DNA of 6,160 nt from Actinomycetes bacterium (GCA_023427825.1 JAEZAI010000066.1:1-6160), one strand, 5' to 3'. Positions 1 through 5,548 are shown, counted from the first letter of the stretch. The notes: generated from the letters alone by a model not told the origin. Made by a program: numbers and translations.

Positions 1-283
1 GCTGTTCGGCCGGTCCGAGGAGGAGATCTTCGACCGGATCCGCAAGCCCGACGGCGTGCACGCGCTCGAGGAGCGGGTCGGCGAGGGCGTCGAGCCGGTG
101 CTCGACGGCGCCGAGCTCGCGGTCAGCTTGCGGCGCAGCCGTGTCCCGCACCTGGACCGCCTCCGGTCCGGGCTGCCGCCGGGCCTGCCGGTGCTGTACC
201 TGCCGTTCCTGTTCCACCGGTCCCACGGCGTGCGGGCCACCGCGCGCATCGCCGAGGCCCTCGGCGAGGAGCTCGGGTTCTGA
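1..283 (+). CDS. ArsA/Get3-family ATPase, C-terminal fragment (5' end outside window)
   Basis: The reading frame is open from base 2 to a TGA at 281-283, giving about 93 residues of the C-terminus. The P-loop and switch regions lie outside the window, so the assignment rests on context and on the tail. The tail has a charged helix, then a Leu-Pro rich strand (LPVLYLPFLF) and a closing helix ending EALGEELGF, as I recall for the first member of actinobacterial paired ArsA-like ATPases (Rv3679 type). The stop overlaps the start of the next ATPase by one base (TGATG), which implies translational coupling and probably a heteromeric partnership. In mycobacteria the pair is described as Get3-like and not as an arsenite pump. 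The family call is inferred mainly from the neighbour, and a different ATPase subfamily cannot be excluded without the N-terminus. Confidence 0.75.
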   Translation, partial: LFGRSEEEIFDRIRKPDGVHALEERVGEGVEPVLDGAELAVSLRRSRVPHLDRLRSGLPPGLPVLYLPFLFHRSHGVRATARIAEALGEELGF

Positions 284-1473
284 TGGCCCGCACGGACGCC
301 CCCACCCACGAGCAGCTCGCGTCGATCGAGCAGCTGTGCTCCGCCAAGGAGGTCGTGGTCTCGACCGGCTCCGGCGGCGTGGGCAAGACGACGACCGCGG
401 CGGCCATCGCCGCGACGGCCGCCACCCACCTGGGCGGCAAGGTCCTGGTGCTCACGGTCGACCCGGCCAAGCGCCTGGCCAACGCGCTGGGCCTGGAGCG
501 GTTCGGCAACGTGGAGACCCGCGTGCCCGACGAGGCGTTCGCGGCGGCCGGCACGCGGCCCGAGGGCGAGCTCTGGGCCGCCATGCTCGACACCAAGCAG
601 AGCTGGGACGACCTGGTCCGGCTCCACGCGCCCGACGCCGCCACCCGTGACGCCATCCTGGTCAACCCGCTCTACCAGAACATCACCGGCAAGTTCGTCC
701 AGAGCCACGACTACGTGGCCATGGAGCGCCTCTACGAGATCCACACCTCGGGCCGCTACGACCTGATCGTCGTCGACACGCCGCCCACCAGGAACGCGGT
801 CGACTTCCTGGACGCCCCCGACCGCATGGCCGACTTCTTCTCCTCGCGGCTGCTGCGGTGGCTGATCACGCCGTACCGGTCCCGCCTGGTCAGCTTCGCC
901 TCCAAGCCCTTCTACTCGGTGGCGGACCGAATCCTCGGCACGCAGTTCCTGGAGGACATCGCCGAGTTCTTCATGCTCTTCCAGACCATGTACGACGGGT
1001 TCGTGGAGCGGGCCCGCGCCGTGACCACGCTGCTCGGCGGGCCGCAGACCACGTTCATCGTCGTGTCCACCCTCGAGGTCGCGCCGGCGCGAGAGGCGGA
1101 GTTCTTCCTGAAGCTGCTCGGCGAGCGCGGCTACCACGTGGGCGCCCTCGTGCTGAACAAGGTGCTGCCCGAGCTCTTCCTGGACCGTGCCGGCACCTCG
1201 GTCGCTCGGACGCTCTCCCACCAGGGTGCGGAGGTGGCCGCCGACGTGGGCCCGGCGATCGGCCCGCCGGCCGACGACGCCGGCACGCTGGCCCGGGTGC
1301 TCGGCGAGGTGGGGGAGAGCTTCCTCAACTACCAGGTGGTGGCCCGGCGGGAGGCCGAGCAGCGGACCGAGCTGTCCCAGATCCCCAAGCTGACCGCCAC
1401 CGTCCCGTACTTCGACGACGACATCCACTCGCTCGGCGGGCTGCTCCGCCTGGGCGACCGCCTGTGGAGCTGA
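283..1473 (+). CDS. ArsA/Get3-family P-loop ATPase, second of a coupled pair
   Basis: This 396-residue cytosolic ATPase belongs to the SIMIBI class (ArsA/Get3/MinD). Visible motifs are the Walker A loop GSGGVGKT at residues 29-36, the switch-I region VDPAKRLANALG at 59-70, the family block MLDTKQSWDDLV at 101-112, and the switch-II/Walker B region IVVDTPPTRNAVDFLDAP at 162-179 with D165. The canonical deviant Walker A is GKGGVGKT; here the signature lysine is replaced by S30. The only cysteine is C19, so the metal-binding Cys triad of the arsenite-pump ATPase is absent and arsenic resistance is unlikely. The closest family I recognise is Rv3680, partner of Rv3679, linked in mycobacteria to glycerol and nitric-oxide tolerance. 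The ATG overlaps the upstream TGA, and pdtaS follows after 36 bp, so the three genes probably form one operon. No membrane segments are evident. The exact substrate is unknown. Confidence 0.93.
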   Translation: MARTDAPTHEQLASIEQLCSAKEVVVSTGSGGVGKTTTAAAIAATAATHLGGKVLVLTVDPAKRLANALGLERFGNVETRVPDEAFAAAGTRPEGELWAAMLDTKQSWDDLVRLHAPDAATRDAILVNPLYQNITGKFVQSHDYVAMERLYEIHTSGRYDLIVVDTPPTRNAVDFLDAPDRMADFFSSRLLRWLITPYRSRLVSFASKPFYSVADRILGTQFLEDIAEFFMLFQTMYDGFVERARAVTTLLGGPQTTFIVVSTLEVAPAREAEFFLKLLGERGYHVGALVLNKVLPELFLDRAGTSVARTLSHQGAEVAADVGPAIGPPADDAGTLARVLGEVGESFLNYQVVARREAEQRTELSQIPKLTATVPYFDDDIHSLGGLLRLGDRLWS

Positions 1474-1509
1474 GCCCGGTGGCACCGACCGCCGTGGAGG
1501 ATCCGTCCC

Positions 1510-3156
1510 GTGGACGACGCTGACGACGCCGGGGTCGGCGGCCCACCCCGATTCCCCGGACCGCCGCTCCGCGGCGACCTGGCCGCGGCCAAGGAGATCG
1601 AGCTCGACGACGACGAGACGAGCTTCACCGCAGAGCACGTCGCGCTCGTCGTGCCGCCGGTCGAGGCCGATGCGTCGCGGCACCTCAAGCGGCTGGTCGC
1701 CGGCTGGGGGATGCTCGCCGACTTCGCGTTCGCCGACCTGCTGCTCTACGTGGCCCTGCCGTCCCACGACGCCGGCCTCAACCGCTTCCTGGTCGTGAAC
1801 CAGGTCCGCCCCAACACCGGCCAGACGCTCTTCGCCGAGGACGTGGTCGGGCGGGCCATGAGCTCCACCCAGCGCCCGCTGATCGCGCAGGCGATGGCGA
1901 CGGGCGAGATCGCCGAGGACGTGGTGGACAGCCCGTGGCGCGGGGAGCGCATCCGCATCACGGCCATCCCCGTCCGCTTCGAGGGCCGCATCATCGCCGT
2001 GCTGGCCCGGGAGGCCTCGCTCGAGGGTGCCCGTGACGTCAGCGACCTGGCCAGCGTCTACCTGGGCGTGTTCCGCCGCCTGGGCCGGATGGTGGCCGAC
2101 GGCGTGTTCCCGTTCGCCGACGAGGAGGTCATCGCCACCGGCGGTCCCCGCGTGGGCGACGGCGTGCTGCTGCTCGACGAGATGGGTCGCATCGCGTTCG
2201 CGTCACCCAACGCCGTCTCCGCGCTCCGCCGCCTGGGTGTGCAGCGCCGCCTGCAGGGCGAGCACCTGAGCGAGCTCGGGGCCGAGACGGCGGCCACCTA
2301 CCGCGCCTACTTCAACGGTCGACCGACGGTGGAGGAGGTGGAGCGCGACGACGTCAACGTGGTGCTGCGCTGCATCCCGCTGATCGCCGAAGGCCGGGTC
2401 GACGGTGCGGTGGTGCTGCTGCGCGACGTGTCCGAGATGCGTCTGCGGGACCGGGCGCTCGTGTCCAAGGACGCGACGATCAAGGAGATCCACCACCGGG
2501 TCAAGAACAACCTCCAGACGATCTCGTCGCTGCTGCGGCTGCAGGGTCGCCGGCTGACCGAGCCGTCGGCCAAGTCGGCCATCGAGGAGTCCGTCCGCCG
2601 CATCCGCTCGATCGCGCTGGTGCACGAGACGCTGTCCCGCGAGGACGGCGACGACGTGGACTTCGGCGAGATCGTGCGGCCGCTCGTCCGGATGGTCGAG
2701 GAGGGGCTGACCTCACCCGACGTGCCCGTCGAGTTCGTGATCGAGGGCGGCGCGGGGAACCTGCCGTCGCCCGAGGCCACGTCGCTGGCCGTGGTCACCA
2801 CCGAGCTGCTGCAGAACGTGGTGGACCACGCCTTCCCGCCGGGGACGCTGGTGCCGGGGGAGCGCGGGCGGATCCGGATCGTCATGGCCAACGACCAGGT
2901 CGTGCTCCGGCTGGCGGTCATCGACGACGGTGCGGGCCTGCCCGACGACTTCGACCCCCAGACGTCGAACAGCCTGGGACTCTCGATCGTCCGAGGCCTC
3001 GTGGACGAGCTCGGCGGCACCATGGAGTTCAGCGCCGTGGACCCCGGCTCGCGCCGTCCGGGCAACCGGGTGCAGCTCACCCTTCCGGTGGTCAGCCGGG
3101 TGGAGGCGGACTCGCACCGGCCGCCTCCCGGCGGCGGCCGCTCGGTCGGCCTGTAG
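1510..3156 (+). CDS. pdtaS: PdtaS-like sensor histidine kinase (GAF-PAS-HisKA_2-HATPase_c)
   Basis: This 548-residue soluble kinase has no transmembrane segments. Regions in order: a divergent acidic N-terminus (1-55); a GAF-like sensor domain (about 58-200, starting HLKRLVAGWGMLADFAFAD, with RPNTG at 100-104); a PAS domain (about 213-310, with DGVLLLDEMGRIAFASPNA); a HisKA_2 dimerisation/phosphoacceptor helix with KEIHHRVKNNLQ at 325-336, where H329 is the expected phosphoacceptor; and an HATPase domain with N-box ELLQNVVDHAF (432-442), G1 DDGAGL (472-477) and G2 SLGLSIVRGL. The whole order matches M. tuberculosis PdtaS (Rv3220c, about 500 aa), which phosphorylates the ANTAR RNA-binding regulator PdtaR. 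No PdtaR gene is in this window. The GTG start has GGAGG at 1496-1500 with 9-nt spacing and is the first start after the in-frame stop of the ATPase gene. The N-terminus is roughly 40 residues longer than in the mycobacterial protein. The only cysteine is C288. Confidence 0.95.
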   Translation: MDDADDAGVGGPPRFPGPPLRGDLAAAKEIELDDDETSFTAEHVALVVPPVEADASRHLKRLVAGWGMLADFAFADLLLYVALPSHDAGLNRFLVVNQVRPNTGQTLFAEDVVGRAMSSTQRPLIAQAMATGEIAEDVVDSPWRGERIRITAIPVRFEGRIIAVLAREASLEGARDVSDLASVYLGVFRRLGRMVADGVFPFADEEVIATGGPRVGDGVLLLDEMGRIAFASPNAVSALRRLGVQRRLQGEHLSELGAETAATYRAYFNGRPTVEEVERDDVNVVLRCIPLIAEGRVDGAVVLLRDVSEMRLRDRALVSKDATIKEIHHRVKNNLQTISSLLRLQGRRLTEPSAKSAIEESVRRIRSIALVHETLSREDGDDVDFGEIVRPLVRMVEEGLTSPDVPVEFVIEGGAGNLPSPEATSLAVVTTELLQNVVDHAFPPGTLVPGERGRIRIVMANDQVVLRLAVIDDGAGLPDDFDPQTSNSLGLSIVRGLVDELGGTMEFSAVDPGSRRPGNRVQLTLPVVSRVEADSHRPPPGGGRSVGL

Positions 3157-3166
3157 CCCGAACGCG

Positions 3167-3194
3167 GAACGGCCTCCCCGAGGGGAGGCCGTTC
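3167..3194 (+). terminator. Strong hairpin terminator after pdtaS
   Basis: A perfect inverted repeat, GAACGGCCTCCCC / GGGGAGGCCGTTC, lies ten bases after the pdtaS stop. Read as RNA it gives a stem of about 12 bp closed by a CGAG tetraloop. There is no long U-tract after it (GGTTCG follows), which is common for actinobacterial terminators. Its position between convergent genes suggests it could stop transcription from both sides. Confidence 0.8.
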
Positions 3195-3245
3195 GGTTCG
3201 ATCTGCTGGAGGCCGGCCAGGGGGCGGCGTTCCCGGTCGGCCTCA

Positions 3246-3260
3246 GGGAGCGGAGCTCCC
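3246..3260 (-). terminator. Small hairpin downstream of whiB, possible terminator
   Basis: GGGAGC-GGA-GCTCCC forms a 6-bp GC-rich stem with a 3-nt loop, eight bases beyond the whiB stop codon on the minus strand. It lacks a U-tract. It may act together with the larger 3167-3194 hairpin to end whiB transcription. Evidence is limited to the dyad and its position. Confidence 0.4.
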
Positions 3261-3268
3261 GGCAGGCC

Positions 3269-3592
3269 TCAGGACGCGGCGGCCTGCTTGCGCTGGCGGG
3301 CGACCCACGCACGACGGAGCTTGCGGCGCTCCTCCTCGGAGGTGCCACCCCAGACGCCGGAGTCCTGGTTGGTCGAGAGGGCGAACTGGAGGCAGGGCTC
3401 CTTGGCGTCGCAGGTGTCGCACACGGCCTTGGCCGCAGCGATCTGCTCGAGCGCGGGGCCGGTGGTGCCGACCGGGAAGAAGAGCGACGGGTCGGTGTCG
3501 CTGCAGGCCGACGCGGTCCGCCAGTCGTCGGTGGCCAGGTTCAGGCTGCGGCTCGAGGTGAGTGCCACGGTGTCCTCCGTAACGATGGTCAT
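3269..3592 (-). CDS. whiB1: WhiB-family Fe-S transcriptional regulator, WhiB1-like
   Basis: This is a 107-residue protein as called from ATG. It has the four cluster-ligand cysteines of the Wbl family, C30, C58, C61 and C67 (spacing C-x27-C-x2-C-x5-C), the turn motif GVWGG (79-83), and a basic C-terminal tail (ERRKLRRAWVARQRKQ) for DNA contact. The block DPSLFFPVG...GPALEQIAAAKAVC strongly resembles M. tuberculosis WhiB1, an essential NO-sensitive [4Fe-4S] protein that binds the primary sigma factor. It lies beside a pdtaS homologue, as in mycobacteria. Start choice is uncertain. The ATG at 3592 has no clear Shine-Dalgarno sequence, whereas a GTG at 3568 (codon 9) has GGAGG five bases upstream and would give a 99-residue protein with the same domains. 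The gene is convergent with pdtaS and divergent from the phosphodiesterase gene. The subfamily label WhiB1 rests on recalled similarity. Confidence 0.93.
   Translation of the reverse strand: MTIVTEDTVALTSSRSLNLATDDWRTASACSDTDPSLFFPVGTTGPALEQIAAAKAVCDTCDAKEPCLQFALSTNQDSGVWGGTSEEERRKLRRAWVARQRKQAAAS
3574..3578 (-). promoter_or_regulatory. Shine-Dalgarno favouring internal GTG start of whiB
   Basis: The minus strand reads GGAGG here, followed by ACACC and then GTG at 3568-3566 in the whiB frame. This is the only good ribosome-binding site near the whiB 5' end, so the true start may be codon 9 of the longer reading frame. The spacing of five bases is slightly short but workable. Confidence 0.5.
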
Positions 3593-3672
3593 GGGCGCGT
3601 GCTGGGACTCGCCCCGGTGCCTTGGGGTTCACGATCTCGGTTTCCCGCCGGCAGGAGCTCGGGCTGCTGATC

Positions 3673-3714
3673 GGGACGCTGCACAATGGAGCCGCCTGCT
3701 CCGTGCAACGTCCT
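3673..3714. promoter_or_regulatory. Long imperfect hairpin in the whiB-glpQ divergent intergenic region
   Basis: Three stacked stems share one axis. GGGACG (3673-3678) pairs with CGTCCT (3709-3714), with one G-T wobble. TGCAC (3680-3684) pairs with GTGCA (3703-3707). GGAGC (3688-3692) pairs with GCTCC (3698-3702). They are separated by a C/A mismatch and a 3-nt AAT bulge and closed by the loop CGCCT, giving 16 pairs in 42 nt. It lies 81 bases upstream of the whiB ATG and 103 bases upstream of the glpQ ATG. It could be a 5'-leader structure of whiB mRNA, an attenuator, a small RNA or a protein-binding dyad. The sequence does not tell which. I do not recognise a known RNA family. Confidence 0.5.
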
Positions 3715-3747
3715 CGGTCCGCCGCCGGCCCGGGCTCGGGTCGGGAT

Positions 3748-3767
3748 CTTGTGAATCCGTGAACAAG
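3748..3767. promoter_or_regulatory. CRP-like dyad upstream of whiB
   Basis: The dyad CTTGT-N10-ACAAG encloses a minus-strand TGTTC-N6-TCACA, which matches the CRP consensus TGTGA-N6-TCACA at 8 of 10 positions. It lies about 160-175 bases upstream of the whiB ATG. In M. tuberculosis the whiB1 promoter is controlled by the CRP homologue Rv3676, which makes this placement suggestive. I could not identify convincing -35 and -10 boxes on either strand here. The site may equally serve the divergent phosphodiesterase gene, or be chance. Confidence 0.3.
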
Positions 3768-3817
3768 CTCGAACCTACAGCTGACCACTCTGTGTGTAAA
3801 GGAAAAGTTTCGGGAAG

Positions 3818-4525
3818 ATGTCCTCAGTTCAACGCCCTCTCGTGATCGCACACCGTGGCGCCTCGGCCGATGTGCCCGAGAACACAGCGATCGCCTTCAC
3901 CACCGCCCGGGAGCAGGGCGCCGACTGGGTCGAGCTCGACGTCCGCCTCGCCGCCGACGGCGCGCTCATCGTCCACCACGATGCGTGGTATCGCGATGGG
4001 CGAACGGTCTGGTCCACGCCCCTGGCGGACGTCCCCGAGGCGACGCTGCAGCTGGCTGCGGCCATGGAGGCCTGCCGGGGCATGGGGGTCAACGTCGAGA
4101 TCAAGAACAGCGAGGGCGACCTGGCCGACGGCCCGGGCGGACCTGCGGTCGTCGACGCCACACTCGAGGTCCTCGCCGGGCTCGACGACGCCGTGCGGGA
4201 CCAGATCCTCGTGTCGAGCTTCGACCTGGCCACGATCACGAGGACCAAGGAGCTCGATCCCGGGCTGCGGACCGGCTACCTGGTCTTCGACCTCAACGCC
4301 CAGACCGACGCGGTGGAGCAGACGGCGGACGGCGGCCACGAGGCGCTGCACCCCTGGGATCCGTTCGTCACCGAGGAGCTGCTCGAGGACTGCCACTCGC
4401 TCGGACTGGTCGTGAACACGTGGACCGTCGACGATCCGGCCCGCTGGTCCGAGCTGGTGGCACTGGGCGTCGACGGGATCGTGACCAACACGCCCGGTCG
4501 GCTCGTCGCCGCCCTCTCGTCCTGA
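3818..4525 (+). CDS. Glycerophosphodiester phosphodiesterase (GDPD family)
   Basis: This 235-residue TIM-barrel enzyme hydrolyses glycerophosphodiesters to glycerol-3-phosphate and an alcohol. Motifs: the N-terminal catalytic block AHRGASADVPENT (11-23) with H12, R13 and the metal ligand E21; VELDVRL (38-44) with E39 and D41; VHHDA (52-56) with catalytic H54; VEIKN (93-97) with E94; and the closing block VNTWTVDD and GVDGIVTNTPGRLV. Length is normal for the compact cytosolic GDPD/UgpQ class, and no signal peptide is visible, so action on imported or internal glycerophosphodiesters is likely. An in-frame TAA at 3797-3799 makes ATG 3818 the only plausible start. GGGAAG directly abuts it and AAAGGA lies 14 bases away, so the ribosome-binding site is poorly placed. 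It is transcribed divergently from whiB and its 3' end converges with the lipid kinase gene. Confidence 0.95.
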   Translation: MSSVQRPLVIAHRGASADVPENTAIAFTTAREQGADWVELDVRLAADGALIVHHDAWYRDGRTVWSTPLADVPEATLQLAAAMEACRGMGVNVEIKNSEGDLADGPGGPAVVDATLEVLAGLDDAVRDQILVSSFDLATITRTKELDPGLRTGYLVFDLNAQTDAVEQTADGGHEALHPWDPFVTEELLEDCHSLGLVVNTWTVDDPARWSELVALGVDGIVTNTPGRLVAALSS

Positions 4526-4561
4526 CCGGTCCGGCCGCACGGCGACGAGGCAGGCCGGTCA
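4523..4561. terminator. Shared inverted repeat containing both convergent stop codons
   Basis: TGACCGGTC (4523-4531) pairs with GGCCGGTCA (4553-4561): 9 bp including one G-T pair, with a 21-nt loop. The first three bases are the stop codon of the phosphodiesterase gene, and the last three are, on the minus strand, the stop codon of the lipid kinase gene. The 33-bp gap holds no other terminator, so this may be a weak bidirectional terminator. The long loop and the absence of a U-tract limit confidence. Confidence 0.4.
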
Positions 4562-5548
4562 GGTCGGCAGCGCCACGATCGACAGCCCGTCCGGGACGGA
4601 CCGGAACCGCAGCCGCTCCGCCGGACCCAGGTGGTCGCCGTCGACCTGGAACGGCAGCGGCGTGCCGAGTGCCACCACCTCCACCTCGGCCACGTCCTCG
4701 TCGATCCAGACGTGCCGGTCCGGGCGCACGCCCCGGCCGAGGGCCTGCGCCGCGGAGCGCAGGAACACCGGCAGCGCCAGGCTCGTCAGCGTGGCGACCC
4801 CGAGCCCCGAGTGCCGACCCGTGGACGGCACCACGCGGAACGGGCGGCGGCCGGCGAACGTGTAGGGGTCGCTGTTCATGACCAGCGCGAAGTACCCGTC
4901 GGGCACGGTCCGCCCGGCGACGGTCACGGCCATGTGCGGGCGACGCCGGTCGTAGCCGGAGAAGAAGGCCTCGATCCCGGCCCACGCGTAGAGGGGAACG
5001 GTCGCGTGCCGCTTGAGGTGGCCCCGTCGCTCCACGCGCTCCACCAGCACCGCGTCCCACCCGATCCCGCCGTGGCACAGGAACGCCCGGGAGGCTGGTG
5101 TTCCCTCGGGCCGGGAGGCTGGCGTTCCCTCCGGCCGGGAGGCTGGCGTTCCCTCGGGCCGCGAGGCTGTCACCTCTCCCACGGCGATCCGCTCCGTCCG
5201 ACCCCGCTCCAGCGTCAGGCTCACCCGCTCCGCCGCCCGGACCGGGTTGTTCGGCAACCCGATCGACCGGGCGAAGACGTTGGTCGACCCACCCGGCAAC
5301 GGCGCGAGCACGCAGTCGGTGCCCACCAGCCCGTTGGCGGCCTCGTTCAAGGTGCCGTCGCCACCCAGGACCGCCACGCAGTCGACCCCGTCGGCGACCG
5401 CGGCGCGGGCCAGCTCGGTGGCGTGGCCGCGGTGCGTCGTGGTGGCCAGCCGCACGTCGTGACGCTGCGCGAGGCGACGCTCGACCTCGTCCCGCCGCTC
5501 GGGGGTCACCGACGATGCGGTGTCGTTCACGACCAGCAGGACCTCCAC
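4559..5548 (-). CDS. Diacylglycerol kinase family lipid kinase (DAGK catalytic domain)
   Basis: The 329-residue lipid kinase is called from GTG at 5548, because the conserved fold begins immediately with MEVLLVVND. GGAG on the minus strand (5563-5560) lies 11 bases upstream. The same frame extends upstream to 6043, but that part has no domain character and is antisense to the next gene. Motifs: the nucleotide-binding GGDGTLNEAANGL (62-74), PLPGGSTNVFARSIGLP (83-99), and the C-terminal DAGK/YegS-like half with YFALVMNSDPYTFAGRRPF (219-237) and QVDGDHLGPA (301-310). Such enzymes phosphorylate diacylglycerol or related lipids at the membrane face. No transmembrane helix is evident. Residues 128-154 hold three tandem copies of ASRPEGTP plus ASR, an insertion from a 24-bp DNA repeat in what should be a surface loop before FLCHGGIGWDAV. 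All key motifs are intact, so activity is expected. The exact lipid substrate is unknown. Confidence 0.9.
   Translation of the reverse strand: MEVLLVVNDTASSVTPERRDEVERRLAQRHDVRLATTTHRGHATELARAAVADGVDCVAVLGGDGTLNEAANGLVGTDCVLAPLPGGSTNVFARSIGLPNNPVRAAERVSLTLERGRTERIAVGEVTASRPEGTPASRPEGTPASRPEGTPASRAFLCHGGIGWDAVLVERVERRGHLKRHATVPLYAWAGIEAFFSGYDRRRPHMAVTVAGRTVPDGYFALVMNSDPYTFAGRRPFRVVPSTGRHSGLGVATLTSLALPVFLRSAAQALGRGVRPDRHVWIDEDVAEVEVVALGTPLPFQVDGDHLGPAERLRFRSVPDGLSIVALPT
5087..5172. repeat. 24-bp in-frame tandem repeat inside the lipid kinase gene
   Basis: Copies lie at 5101-5124, 5125-5148 and 5149-5172, with a 14-base partial copy at 5087-5100. Copies 1 and 2 differ at a single base. Copy 3 differs from copy 1 in the GCGAG core and in its last three bases. 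Each unit has an internal near-palindrome of the form CCTC-N7-GAGG. On the minus strand it encodes ASRPEGTP repeated three times. A multiple-of-three unit keeps the kinase in frame whatever the copy number. Confidence 0.9.

Noticed and set aside
1..1473. Arsenical resistance (ars) operon
   Set aside because: No arsB, arsR, arsC or arsD nearby, and the visible ATPase lacks the Cys ligands of ArsA.
858..1523. 221-residue plus-strand frame inside the second ArsA-like gene
   Set aside because: Low-complexity shadow; the +283 frame carries all ATPase motifs.
2307..3080. 257-residue minus-strand frame opposite pdtaS
   Set aside because: Ser/Thr/Arg-rich shadow of the kinase coding frame with no motif of its own.
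3749..3781. Sigma-70-type promoter for the phosphodiesterase gene (TTGTGA ... TACAGC)
   Set aside because: The spacing is 21 bases and the -10 match is poor, so I do not annotate it as a promoter.
3243..3851. 202-residue minus-strand frame spanning whiB and its upstream region
   Set aside because: It is a different frame from whiB, which has the Cys ligands and GVWGG. This frame has no recognisable domain and overlaps the start of the phosphodiesterase gene.
4368..5078. 236-residue minus-strand frame over the phosphodiesterase/kinase junction
   Set aside because: Out of frame with the kinase, Arg/Gly-rich, and crosses into antisense of the phosphodiesterase gene.
5087..5172. CRISPR array
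   Set aside because: The repeats are directly adjacent with no unique spacers, lie inside a coding frame and have a unit length divisible by three.
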